Origin: Sitta carolinensis
Lineage: Eukaryota; Chordata; Aves; Passeriformes; Sittidae
Assembly (NCBI GenBank): GCA_032173965.1
Contig: JAVUNC010000004.1
Span: forward strand, 25,707,001 to 25,771,000
Direction of reading: 5' to 3'
Length of the DNA stretch: 64,000 bases
Under the pieces are notes generated by a model. The model had not been told where the DNA came from, ran no database searches, and saw only the letters and a program-made list of their open reading frames with translations. Each line of letters opens with the position of its first letter. Within the stretch, counting starts at the first letter, position 1. Positions 14,111 to 25,613 of the stretch are shown here, piece by piece. Made by a program: the position numbers and the translations under genes.

Positions 14111-14699
14111 GCTCAACAAACAACTTGCATGGTTTGTGAGAAGCCTAAGAAATAATAATACTTCAAACGCATCAATTTAACTTTTTTTTCAGTAGAGTTC
14201 CAGCAGTTTATTTACATCCCAATGTCTCGAACTAGACTGATTTGCTGTGTTTTTTTTTTTTTTATTCAAATAAAACAGCACTCATGGTTTTACTACACTA
14301 TTTTCTCATTACTTGTTAGAGCTTCAGGGCCTGAGAAAATTATTGTCCCTCCTAAGAACTGTAGCCTCTGTTACAAGTCAACAGATAATTTTTTATTATA
14401 TGTTGTTCATTTTCATTTTATTCAGCCTAAACTCAGACTGTCCTCAGAGAAGATTATCTTTTTCCATTTACTGTCCTGAGGAAAAAAACATTAGGTGCCA
14501 TTAGCGTGAGTCCCTTTAGCAACCCCTTTGGCTAAAACTGAACTTGCTTGAAAGCAATCACCATTTGTATGTATTCCTAAAACATTTTCACTGACTCATA
14601 AAAGGGTCAGAGGCAGGTTTACTTTGGGCTATATAAGTAACATAGCACTGAAGATGAGCCACTGAACCCCCACACTTAGATATGAATTCTTCCTCTCTG
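14111..14699. other. AT-rich spacer, nothing recognised
   Basis: This stretch lies between the minisatellite block and the next LTR. It contains a short T run near 14251-14264. No gene or repeat family is recognised. Confidence 0.5.
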
Positions 14700-15259
14700 G
14701 AGCACTTTGGATCCAGCTTGAGACTGCACCAAATTGTGAGTGTAAGGCTTGAAGAGGGTCACCACTGAGAGGAATGACGGGTTTGTCTTTACAAACAAGC
14801 TGTGGGTCTGCTGGTAGATAAAACTAGCACTGAGAGATAAAGAAACAATGGGAAGGATTCCACTGATTGATGAATGGAAAATGATATTTGCCTCTACAAA
14901 CAAACTGTAGGTTTGCTGATAAATGAAAATAGATATTGAAAGATAAAAGAAACAATGGGGAGAAACCATAAATTACTTAAGAATTAACAATTAAATGGAG
15001 GGTTAAACATTGGAGGGGAATCTTAGTTATCAGGTGATCTGGGAAGTCTGTGCCTCTCAATTACCTCAGCCAATGGGGAAAGAGAGAGGGAATCACGGCC
15101 AGGAAATTAGGATAAAAAGGGGGCTGCATCTTCCAAAAATTTGAGAGACCCTAGGGGAATGCTCCATGGTCTCTCCCTTTATTCAAATAGAGTAAAAGGA
15201 TTCCTCTGTCTCCTTTCTGGACATAAACCTCTGGTGCTTGTGGATTAATTTTCCTCACA
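14700..15259 (+). mobile_element. Endogenous retrovirus-type LTR (solo or partial)
   Basis: The right part has promoter anatomy: a CCAAT box at 15070-15074, a TATA-like GATAAAAAGG at 15111-15120, a CTCTCCCTTTATTC stretch, and an end at TTCCTCACA. I recall near-identical text (GGACATAAACCTCTGG and neighbours) from avian LTRs. The left part contains two copies of a roughly 78-bp segment (14782-14859 and 14887-14966). No gag, pol or env coding lies next to it, so it is a solo LTR or a remnant. The left edge is uncertain and I could not define a target-site duplication. Confidence 0.55.
15070..15120 (+). promoter_or_regulatory. CCAAT and TATA boxes of the LTR promoter
   Basis: CCAAT at 15070-15074 lies about 40 bp upstream of GATAAAAAGG at 15111-15120. 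This is normal spacing for a retroviral U3 promoter. Whether it is still active cannot be told from sequence. Confidence 0.5.
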
Positions 15260-18200
15260 CCACCACCTGTTTGAGACTCAAGAAAAACAATGAATTTATT
15301 GAAAGTGGTTAGAAAATCTTTGCTGTGCTATTGGTTTACCCAAAGATTTCTCAAATTGCAGCAGTGGGACATTAGTCATACTGCTGATTTCTCTATTTCT
15401 TCAGTCCATGTTTGAGTGTTTTTCAGTGTTTCAGTGGTTTTCAGTCTGTTAAGGCTCTTCACTTTAACACAAGGTGTTGAGAATATGTTAAGATCAGGAG
15501 GGTATGGAATAGACTAGCTACAGGTTCCTCTTTTTTTATTTTTTCAGATGCCTGCTGTGGAACTTAGTTATCTTATGTAATTCCTATTCTTCTACTGGAT
15601 TCTTAAGAGAGGCATCATCCACTGAAAGTATATTCTTTTCACTTCCCTCTGCTGTAGTGCTACTCAGCAATTGTCCTAACAATGACTGCTTCATGGTTTG
15701 GGAACCAGGTAAGACAGAAAACAAAATGGCACTGTCCTCCCAAGCTCAGTAAATTTTTGAAGGGAAATACAAGGAAAAAGCTTGATTCTACTGATTTCAT
15801 CCAGAGCCACAATTTTACTTTCTTTGCTTCTAGTCAGATTTTCAATATGATTGCCTTATACTATTTTGAAAATAACATGTATAATGCACTTACAATGGTC
15901 ATCAGAATTGTTTAGGGTCGGTTTCCTCTTAAGCCACTATTTCGATGCTTTTATAAAAGGAAAATTATTACTTGCTTAGATGACCTTTTTTGAGGCATGT
16001 TTCAATGCCGAGGTTATTTCTTTACCTTCACAAAGAAAAGGTTTGATAAAATTAAATGTTTCTGCTTTAGAACTGTCGGAATGGGAAAAAGGACAGTTTC
16101 ATGCTTTGGAAAAAATGTTGAGATGCTTATTTACACTGAGTACTGAAAAATGACAATTTTATTTTCAAATGTGTCACTCACAGAAGAGGAATTATATTTT
16201 AAAGGACAGTTGTTTAAGGCAAAAACCTTTTTGCTTGAAAAGAGCTTAAAGAGCAAGGTCGAACAGGTGTCTCAGTTTCTAAAAGACACCATATATGCTT
16301 TATTGACATTAAATGCATGCATGTATATATGCCCAAAATAAATTTTTTATATTATATATTGGTTTGTTGTCAATTTTCCTGTTGTATAACTTTACAGCTA
16401 TTCAATATCTAGAAGGCAGAACTAGTAGGAAAAAAACAAATGAATTTGAGGTTATCTTATGTTTCTTCTTATAATCACTTGGCTTTTGTTGCATGCATCT
16501 ATGCTATGCCTAAAACACTCACGATTAAACTGCCTGACCCATCCCCAGAACATAATCTTGCTCCTGCCCTAAACAGCAACAATTATGATCATTTAATTAA
16601 GTCATATATATTATTAAAATTGTTACAACAAATTATTAAAGCTATCAATTGCAACAGCTATTTCTGTTCTAGCATTTCCTAATTTCTGAGTTTTCTACTT
16701 TGTAGTTCTATCATTCTTTTACTAATCTATTACAATGTTTTGTGCTTAATGTGGCTAGATGTTAGAATTGCAAAGCTGCTATAAATTTTCCTTAGATTGG
16801 CTTTTTGCATAGCAGTTTTTTAGTTCATAGATGTCCCTGGAGTATAGAAAACATGAAAATATGGCCTGAAACCATGTGGCAAGTTACTTCAGCTAAAATT
16901 TCTCATATTACAAGTATTCAATAAAAGTAATGGTAAGATTAAAAATAGCTTGGATAATATAGTTTTAAAATCTCAGTTTTTCATTGCTTATATATGCACT
17001 AAGCATCTCATTTTTCCTGTTTGAAGATCCTAATGCCAACCTACATCACACTTTTTTTCAAGCTTCCTATTTTAATGGAATAATATCTTAATCCTGCCTG
17101 AATTCTTTGAAGTTTTTTCTTCTCTTTAAAATTCCTTTCAAATTATGCATTTCCCGATCTCTGCCCCACTGACATATCTTTCATTCTGAACTTACTCTCA
17201 AGTGACAAAATCATGTAACTGAAATTCCATCTCATTAAAGTCAAAGGAAGATTTGCCTTTGCTTTCGGTGACTACACTGGATTCATCTGTAATGCATGCT
17301 AAGGAAAAATAAGCAACTGCATATGACTTTTGGAAACCTTCCATCGTGCATAATGTCAACTATCTCCATACCAAACCATGTCTCATTTACCTAGGTAAGA
17401 CTATCACAGTTTTAACACTAATTATATAATGAATTTCAAGTCTCAGAGAAGCAGCGTTGCCTAAATCTGCCAGTAAATTATCTTATCCATCTGCTATACA
17501 TTTTATAAAGATATGAAATGACTGTTCCATATATACCACATGTTCCTTACAAATATATAATTCCACATTTAGATGCAAAACTTCACTGAGAGAAAAAAAA
17601 ACTTCAGACTTTGGTTTTAATCACTCAGACTTCTACTGAAATGATTTTTATAAGAGTAAATTGCTGTTCTCTGGTAGAAGCATAATTTTCTGCAGTATTT
17701 TTTGACTTGGAAATAGTGAAAAACCTGAGACTAAAAAAGGAATAATTTTAGTCTACCCAAGGACAGTAATCAGCAAAGCATGTTAACATTAAAAAAATAA
17801 AAATAATGGGCAGACGTGTAAAGTTTGGTATACTCAGAAATACTTTGGTGAATAATGGGCACAGTGTTATTTTAGCCTATGTTCATTTATACTGAGGTTA
17901 TTATGTCCAAAGAGAATGTCCTATGATGGGAGTTATTAGTGCATGGCTGTTGCAATAGATAGTTGGCAACAGGCAGGCCTGCAAAAATAGCCACAAAATA
18001 TTGCAGTTAGGCTCCAGTTTTAAACTGCATTCAAATAAAGCAATTCCTTGTGGAGAAAATTGTGAGTAATTATTTTGGTACCCATCTGTCAAAGGTACTG
18101 TTGCAATATTCATATATTCTGTGTAAATGACAGTATCCACATTGTAATCACTTATTTTCCTATTTATTTCTTTTTTTATGCAAAAAAAAATATGACATTT

Positions 18201-20368
18201 TAAAAGGAATATTAAGTTTCTCATATTCTACATGACAGTTATCTGTGTTTTTAAATTGTCTCAAGTTTTGTTCTATTGAAACATTTTTGCTGATGCAATT
18301 CAATGAAAACCCACCATAACAAGCTTTTTAAGGGGAATAAACCTAATACCAGGTTTAGGTGCTTCTTGAATTCTACAGAATTTTCTGTAAGAGACACTCT
18401 ATTGTGGAGGTATTTTATTGGTATGATTATCACCTAATTTTCCTTGGCAAACTCATGTTTTATCCTTATAAAGAATTTGTTAATCCTGTAAAACTCTTGT
18501 TAAAGCCAACACATCAATAGTGTTCAAGAAATACTGAATAGTTTCTTAAAAAGTCACAAGGAAACCCAGGTCTGTTACTGACAGAGACGAGATGTTCAAC
18601 TTTTTATTTTTTAGCTGAGCCTAAAGGCAGTCAAGGAAGGTTGTCTAGTTAATATGAAACCTTCTGATACTGTAGAAATGTTTGAATGCCTAAGACTATT
18701 AAAACAGTTTTGTTTTACTGCACTGACATGTCCTTTTTATGTAAGGCAAAACTCAATCAACTTCAGTCACAGGCAAGAAAAATATTGCAGAAAATGTACC
18801 ACATAAGCACCAGCATAGAAGTGTTGATACATTAAACAATAGTTTTTCAGTTAGTATCTTTGAGCTTTAACTCAGCTTTTGGAAGAGGAAGAATGCTGGA
18901 CTGAAATCATAGAAATCCTATAAACTACAGCCAATTGTTGTGTCAGTTTAGTAACAGTCTATATGACTACTTTAGACAGTTTGCTTAAATGGGATACTGA
19001 GGAACCACTAGATCTTTCTGTATTTTATCAAACAAATTATTTTTAAATACTATGAATAAAATTGCTGATCCTCCTTCACTCATTTTCCTGAGTAAAATAT
19101 GTGTGTATTTTAAGGTGCCTTAAGGTTTTTCAGAGGCTCTCAGCCTGATACAGGAGAAAGCTGAGTATCAGCTGAGTATCAAAACCACAAACCCTATAAT
19201 TAATTTATACTCTACTAATAACAGGAGTTTAAAACAAGTTAAGGTAAGCAGGGAATATTTATATCGCATAGTATAGGGACTCCATGTAACACCCTGGATT
19301 CTGTGTATAGCCAAAACACAAAGCAGGATGCAAACTCCTTCTGGTGCCCATTAGTGGCTCAAATTCCTAACTTCAGCTGTGTAATCTTACATCCTCAAAG
19401 CAGTAAGCATTCTTAACCACGTGTTAAGTAAGTACTGTAAGTACTACAGCCACTTCCATAACTAATATTTTGAAGGTATTAGAATAACCAGTGTTGCAGG
19501 TATCAGAATCATCTCTCTGATGTGTAGTTCACCAAACTTGGCACACAAATTATTAGTGAGGGCTGGGGTATTTAAAATATTTATTATTGTTGCTCTTAGA
19601 ATTTGTTTTTCTGTGACATTTTAAATATACAATAATCTAGTATGAAAAGTCCGGTTTGACTTTATATATATATATTTTTAACAGTTCTTCTGAAAGACTA
19701 CCATGACAACAGTTCAATAATGAGGTTAGCCAGGCATGGAAAGAAGGTCTTCAAAAGATAAAATAATCATCTTGGGTTTTTCATGGAAGATCTATGTAAT
19801 CAGATGAAACAGAAAAGGAAGAAAAAGGAAATCCCTGATCTTAGAACTTGGTACAAAGTACTAGGGAAATCTAGAGTACCAGGGAAATATTTGTCATTGT
19901 AATTCACATTTTAGAGTAATTAAATCTGCTGCAGCCACATATGAAGTAGACCTGAGAAATAAGAGGCTAAGATTTCAGCATTCTCTCATGCTGTTTTATT
20001 GTGTGATATTAACTGTGTACATAACATAAAAATTTTCAGTTTTTACTAGCCTAGCAGGTAGTGTTCTGGTTAGATATGTACCAAAATGTGTATTTTAGCA
20101 TACCATAGAGGCTATAGAAAATAGCATTTTAAATAGAGATATTTAGGAATCATAAATGCATTTGGAATTATATTTTCAATGTCAAAATAGGTGGAAGCCT
20201 ATAGAATTTGCAAGTTCTAGAAGATAATGCTGAATATTGCGGAACTTGTAATGGCCTCCTAAATAAAATTCTATTAAACATTCCTAGTCATCTTAGTTTT
20301 GAGATTTATTTAATAGTATGCCTCTGAAGCTATCTGCATTTTGTAGTGACCTTTTATCTTTCTTCTAG
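15260..20368. other. AT-rich DNA, nothing recognised
   Basis: About 5.1 kb with only short chance ORFs (107 codons at most, minus strand, near 17.9-18.2 kb). No repeats are recognised. Confidence 0.55.
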
Positions 20369-20460
20369 AGCGCTTCTGCATCTACTTGCAAAGACCTTCA
20401 TTTATACATTCCCCATGGAGCTGGCTCACTGCTGCATGCACTGCCTCCACACACTGCCAA
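20369..20460 (+). other. Exon-like segment of unknown gene
   Basis: A 92-bp segment preceded by a pyrimidine-rich tract ending in TTCTTCTAG and followed directly by GTAATT, a weak but legal splice donor. All three forward frames are open across it, which is mildly unusual in this AT-rich setting. The peptide in the first frame matches nothing I know. It could be an exon of a host gene or lncRNA, or chance. No partner exon could be identified. Confidence 0.2.
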
Positions 20461-21144
20461 GTAATTGCAGTTTTTAAAATGTTTACTTTTGTGTGGGTGA
20501 TAGTGAAATCTATAATTGAAGGTTTCTTTTAAGCAGATGTTCCCTTGCTTTATAGCAAGGATAGTAAGAATTTGGGGCCCTCCAATGTTGTCTAAGTATC
20601 CTGGAATTCAAATTAAAGCTTTTTTGTTGGAACTATAATACTCAGTAACTTCAATCAACAAACATTAATAAAATAATCTTACCAATTGCTAAATTTCCAT
20701 TACAGCAGTCCCTGCTTTAATGGAATAGGTTGTCAGGGACATCTATTTGCAAACGCATCTGAGCAAGAGGTGGTGCCTGCTAGTGAAAAGTTCTGGGTTT
20801 TGTTTCTAAAAACAGGGATAAAATTTAGAAGACCTGGACTTCGGTCACTTTGATAGACTTCGTGCAGTCCATACTGGAGGCATCATGTCTATATCTGTTA
20901 CTGGAAAATAATTAAACTCTTGCTATCCAACCCATCTGTTTGATGTATGTAAGAACTATATGCCAGAACATACAACAAAATGAAAATTGAGCCACAAACA
21001 AGCCTTAGTCACATCATTATGATACCAGACCAAACAAAGCAATCAAACCAGGAGGATCTTAGTGGAGCTTTAGTGAGTTCCTGTTTGACATGGTATTGTG
21101 GGAAAAATTGTTGAGCTGTTTTAGGACAGTGTAATAGAAGAACA
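20461..21144. other. AT-rich spacer, nothing recognised
   Basis: No gene or repeat is recognised between the exon-like segment and the CR1 copy. Confidence 0.5.
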
Positions 21145-21685
21145 TAATATTATCCCCTGTACTCAGACTGCTGAGGCCTCAACTCAAGTCCCGCATCCTG
21201 TTCTGGACCCCTCAATTCAGAAAGGACATTTTGGCTCTTGAGTGAGTCCAGAGAAGTGCAAGGGAGCTGGCAAAGGGTCTGGAGCTCCTCCTGTGAGGAG
21301 CAGCTGAGGGAGCTGGGGTTGTTTGGCCCGAAGATAATGAGGCTCAGGGGAGACTGTGTTGCTCTCTACAGCTGCCTGAAAAGAGACTGTAGCCAGGTGG
21401 CGATCAGTGTTTTCTCCCAGGCAACCAGTGACAGGACAAGAGAACACAGTCTTAAGCTGCATCAGGGGGGTTAATCCTGGACATCAGGAAGAAATTCTTC
21501 ACACAAAGGCTGAGTAGATACTGGAATGGTCTGCCCAAGGAGGTGGTGGCATCACCAGACATAGCCTTTAGTGCCACGGTCTAGTTCACATGGTGGTGTT
21601 CAGTCAGAGTTTGGACTCAATGATCTCAGAGGTCTTTTCCAACCTAGTTGATTCTTTTCCAACCTAGTTACTTCTGTGAGATAGG
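21145..21685 (+). mobile_element. CR1 LINE 3' fragment
   Basis: A 5'-truncated CR1 on the plus strand. It carries the degraded C-terminal part of ORF2: LRELGLF, then RLRGD, then SDRTRE, then GGATATTAGG-like text (here GGACATCAGGAAGAAATTCT). The characteristic 3' UTR follows (GGACTCAATGATCTCAGAGG, CTTTTCCAACCTAG). The end holds a short local duplication of TTTTCCAACCTAGTT (21647-21671) before an octamer remnant TTCTGTGAG. There are frameshifts relative to intact CR1, so it is inactive. Confidence 0.9.
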
Positions 21686-21690
21686 ATGCA

Positions 21691-24277
21691 TCAGCCTCAG
21701 CTTCAGTCTGTCATCTGTGTTGAAGTATATGCAGCCTTAGGCTGCTCAGAGACACAATTTATAATAGCTTGAACAGCTTTCTTACTGGGAAAATGAAAAG
21801 CAGAAGAGAGAAAGCAAGAATGCCAGCACTGAGGAAATTCAGGCTGTACTTTGAAAAAGAATGTGCACATGAAATGTTCAGACTAATCTGTGTCTATATT
21901 GGAAAGATTTTTTGTTATACATGAGCTTATCATATTTTGTCCATCAGAAGAATAACTCTTTGTGATAAAATCCTTTGTGACAAAATTAGAAGTTAGTCAT
22001 AACATAGAACCATAAAAGCAAGAAGGTGAATATTGAGCACTCAAGTTGACATCAGGTATATTATGTTTTTAGTTGTTTCTTAGGCATTACTTGATGCACT
22101 TTTTGGTTATAAGAGTCAAGGACCAAACTAGTTCAATTCTTGAAAGCATTGCCATTCAAAAGGAGAACCCGAGCCTGGGTTGCTTTTCCTCCAGTTCTTC
22201 TGGAGATAATTGCATGTCCCTGAAAATAAACATTTTTTTCCACAAATATTTACCAGGAATGTTCCTTTCCCTTTCTCCGCTAAATTATTTGACCCCTATT
22301 TTCCTGAGATTTTGGTTACTTGGAGAATGAAAACAAAATATTTTTTAAACATTTTAGGGAGGGTTTGTCTTTTGACATACAACGATTCTTGGACATGTTC
22401 ATTTTTTTATGCTAGGTTTGCTTTCCTACTTTCAAGCTCTATTGAATTACCATATATTTTTCTTCCTAGACAGTGTGATTTGCACTTATTATTTTTAAAA
22501 TAAAATAAAATATCATTAAAAATAACCTGCATAGCTTTGTGATAGTCTTATAATACCTGGTCTCCTGCTGTCCTTTTAATGAAGATTGCAGAGGACCACA
22601 AGATGACTGATGTGGTATTTGGAGTGGTTCTTTTTTAAGTGTTTTCCAAGGTAACTTTCCCAATCACCTCTTGTCATATTCAAAGGTTCAACTTGCCACA
22701 GCCAGGCATACAGTGACTGACAGGCAAAATAACTGCTGAAAGAAAGCAGAGATCCATTAGGGAATATGCAGGAAATTTTCTCTTTCACCTCACAAACCCA
22801 CTGGAGCTGTTGCTACCATAGATTCTCCTGCACCATTTAACAAGAAAAGACTAAAATTTAGGCTAAAATGAGCCTGAAACTGCAGCATGACACAGTAGCA
22901 TAGAAGCATAACAGATGTGTCTTTGCCGTTCTCCCTGTTTACATGTGACTGAGAAATGGTATATTTCTGAGAGGTGCTCAACATGGTTGGCATTTCATGT
23001 AGCCACAGGCTGTGAATTTATTTTTTTTCTCTCTTTGGAAGTCTAGAAATATCTCTCAAAGCATCCTTTCATAATGGCTATGGACCAGAAATGTGAAAAT
23101 ATCATCATTTTCACATTTGGCTTAAGTGCTGTTATTCACTTTTTACAGGGTATCTCTAATAGCTGAATTCAGCTGAACTACAAATAATGAAGTTATACAC
23201 ATTCCCTTCTACTTACTTTGCCCAAAGACTGCAAGCAGACAACAATTTCACTTAATATGAGACAGTTGCTCTTTGACAGGCAATTGTGTGTGATAAGCTC
23301 AATTGCTGTTGCAGCTTTCAACTGTCTCATATATTTTAGTATAATAGATTAACAAGGACCATATTTTTACGTCCTGAACTGCTGTTCATCTAAATACCAC
23401 AGAAAAGCAATTTATCTGTTTAAATACAGGTGATTTTAGATACAGGCAATATCACAGCAGAATTTTGCCATTTTTAAAAATTTAAAGAGATGAAATTCTG
23501 GAGCAATCCAAAATAGCAATAAGACAGTAAAGGAACAATGACACATGCATTCTAATAAAAAGGTAAGCAGTATTAATACTGAAACTGCTTTTATCCTGTT
23601 GCCTCCACTTAGCCTGTGGGCTATCTGCTTTCCTTGTTCCCCTTCTCCCTCATGTCTCTGAATCATTTTATTCACATTTCCTGCAGCAGTTTTACATCTT
23701 CTTTGTGTTTTCTACTCCCCACACAGGCAGAAAGATCTTTTTAGAAACAACTATTTTTGAATAGTCAACAAATGCTAAAACCATCAGAAAAATTGAGAAG
23801 ATTGACATGAGAACCCATGAAGAGTTACTGAAAAAAGTCAGGAAAAAAATTATTTTGGGGGCAGTTCTTCATTTGGGATTTTCTGTGCAGAAGTAACAAC
23901 CTCCTATTTATGCACTGTCCTTCTCCTTGTGAAGTTATTCTCCTTTCCCCCCCCCCCCCCCCCCATTTATCCCAGGTATCTCTTAATACTTTTTTTTTAA
24001 AGTTACTATTAATATTTCTACATGAAAACTATTAATTTTTATTTTTTAGAATGATGTCTCTAGCTGGAAAGCACTGAAATGTGAATTTAGTGATCTCAAA
24101 ACCCTTATGACATATTAGAGAATACCATATTTATTAGATTGCAGACCTTTGAAACAGAAGTCTGCTTTTGATTTACTCAGAAGATGATTCACTTGGTTTA
24201 TTATTGTTTCTTTATTTTATTATTCATCCAGAATTTCTAATCAGTATAAGCATCATCAGATTTTCTTCCCATGTTAC
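21691..24277. other. AT-rich DNA with one poly-C run
   Basis: No genes are recognised. The only notable structure is an 18-bp C homopolymer at 23947-23964. Confidence 0.5.
23947..23964. repeat. poly-C/poly-G homopolymer, 18 bp
   Basis: Eighteen consecutive C. Such long C tracts are rare and error-prone in sequencing. On the minus strand it is a G18 run. Confidence 0.9.
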
Positions 24278-24282
24278 CTGGT
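24278..24282. repeat. Left target-site duplication (CTGGT)
   Basis: It matches 25609-25613 exactly and directly abuts the LTR start. Confidence 0.88.
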
Positions 24283-25608
24283 TGTGGTGGTTTGAAAAGG
24301 AAGTGAGTTTTTTGGGATTCGGTGGTCAAACCAATGAGTGCTCAGGTTTGAATATTGGCACTTAGTGTGGCCACTGAGGACAAGGATCCCCTCTGAGAAC
24401 ACAGGGGGTTAAAAGCAGAGGGCTCCCAGGAGAACTCTCTCTTGGTTCCGGTCCCTGAGGACGGGCAGATCTCCCCTGCCCAGCTGGGCGGGGGAGGGGA
24501 AGCCATGCGGGCTGGGCGAGGCAGGCTGGAGCCTTGGGCAGAGAGGGGAGAGGAAGATCCTGCAGGATGGAAGGGTGGAGAGAGTACAAGAACCTTGAGA
24601 GGTATCAGGCAGCCTCCCTTTTCTCCCCTCGAAGAGAGAGAGAGAGAGACTGTGCCTGTGCCACCTTGAAATTTGATATCGCAGCCGGGCAGCATGGCCG
24701 AAGGAGTAAGGAGGGGGTGGCGCGAGAAGGTGCCTGGCAAGTCATGGGAGTTCTGGGCAGGACAGTCTAAGGTTTTAACCCTTTTTGTAAATGATGGAAA
24801 CTTTATAAATGCTAATCCTCCTGAATCTGAAGAAGGAAGATAGAGAACTGAGCAAAGGTGATGAAAGTTTGTGTAAGTGGAAGATTGTCAGAGGATGCTG
24901 AAAAGAATCCTAGGTGGGAGGAGATGATCGAGTGGCCTTTGGCTGGACTTTTCTTGTATAGCCATGGACGGACTCATTTCTTTTCTGTGATGCAGAGACT
25001 GCATCTGGGGAGAGGCATTGGCTTGGAGCCAAGAGTGGACAGTAGAAGAGCAGTGTGAACAGAGATGAGAGGAAGATCTCTGTTCTCAAGGCCCCTCGGC
25101 CCCAGGGGGTGAAATTGGGGGGGACTGGTGTACCAAGATTTGAGAGGCTGTCGTTTTTTGGAACTGACCAAAGCATCTTTAAAAAAGAGAAACCCTAGAA
25201 ACAGTTCTGGTCCATGCACAGTGGTGAGAGCACTGGACATGGAAGAAGAGGTCATGATATGGTGCGAGAAGGACTCCTATCTCTCCTTGATGAACTGAGT
25301 GCTGATTACAGAAGGGTGATAATAGATTGAGGATTGATTATTTGAGAAGTGGTAACTTGACTGGGGAATTTTTAGTTTTGTTTCACTGTGTTGAGGACTT
25401 GGGTGGGGGGAGGAGGAGTGTTTTTAAAGTTTTCATCCTCTTCTGTGTGTGTCTCTTTTACTTATTGTAAGTAAATAAAGTTCTCTTTTCCTTTTGTTCC
25501 TAAATTAGAAGCTGTTTTGCTCTGTTTTTGGTCACATCTCACAGCAAGCACCAGGGACAATATAACTTCATGGGGGCACTGGCCTTGTGCCAGCATCAAA
25601 CCATGACA
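24283..25608 (+). mobile_element. Solo LTR of an endogenous retrovirus (class III/ERVL-like)
   Basis: A 1326-bp block starts TGTGGTGGTTTG and ends CAAACCATGACA, giving canonical TG...CA ends. It is bounded by a perfect 5-bp target duplication CTGGT (24278-24282 and 25609-25613). A polyadenylation signal AATAAA lies at 25474-25479, followed by the conserved U5-like text TTTTGGTCACATCTCACAGC, which I recall from passerine LTRs. No internal retroviral region is present, so this is the product of recombination between two LTRs. A 5-bp duplication fits ERVL-type integrases better than the 6 bp of ERVK. A short (GA)n lies at about 24632-24650. Open frames inside it on both strands do not encode recognisable proteins. 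Confidence 0.88.
25474..25479 (+). promoter_or_regulatory. LTR polyadenylation signal AATAAA
   Basis: It lies about 130 bp before the LTR end and is followed by a T-rich stretch, as expected for the R/U5 part of an LTR. Confidence 0.6.
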
Positions 25609-25613
25609 CTGGT
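25609..25613. repeat. Right target-site duplication (CTGGT)
   Basis: It matches 24278-24282 exactly and directly abuts the LTR end. Confidence 0.88.

Noticed and set aside
13506..14180. 224-codon frame and overlapping frames on both strands
   Set aside because: Produced by the 20-bp minisatellite, whose unit lacks stops in several frames. The left end is CR1 and LTR sequence read out of frame.
24342..24770. Several frames of 75-132 codons on both strands
   Set aside because: They lie inside the solo LTR. GC-rich composition makes stops rare, and there is no recognisable protein.
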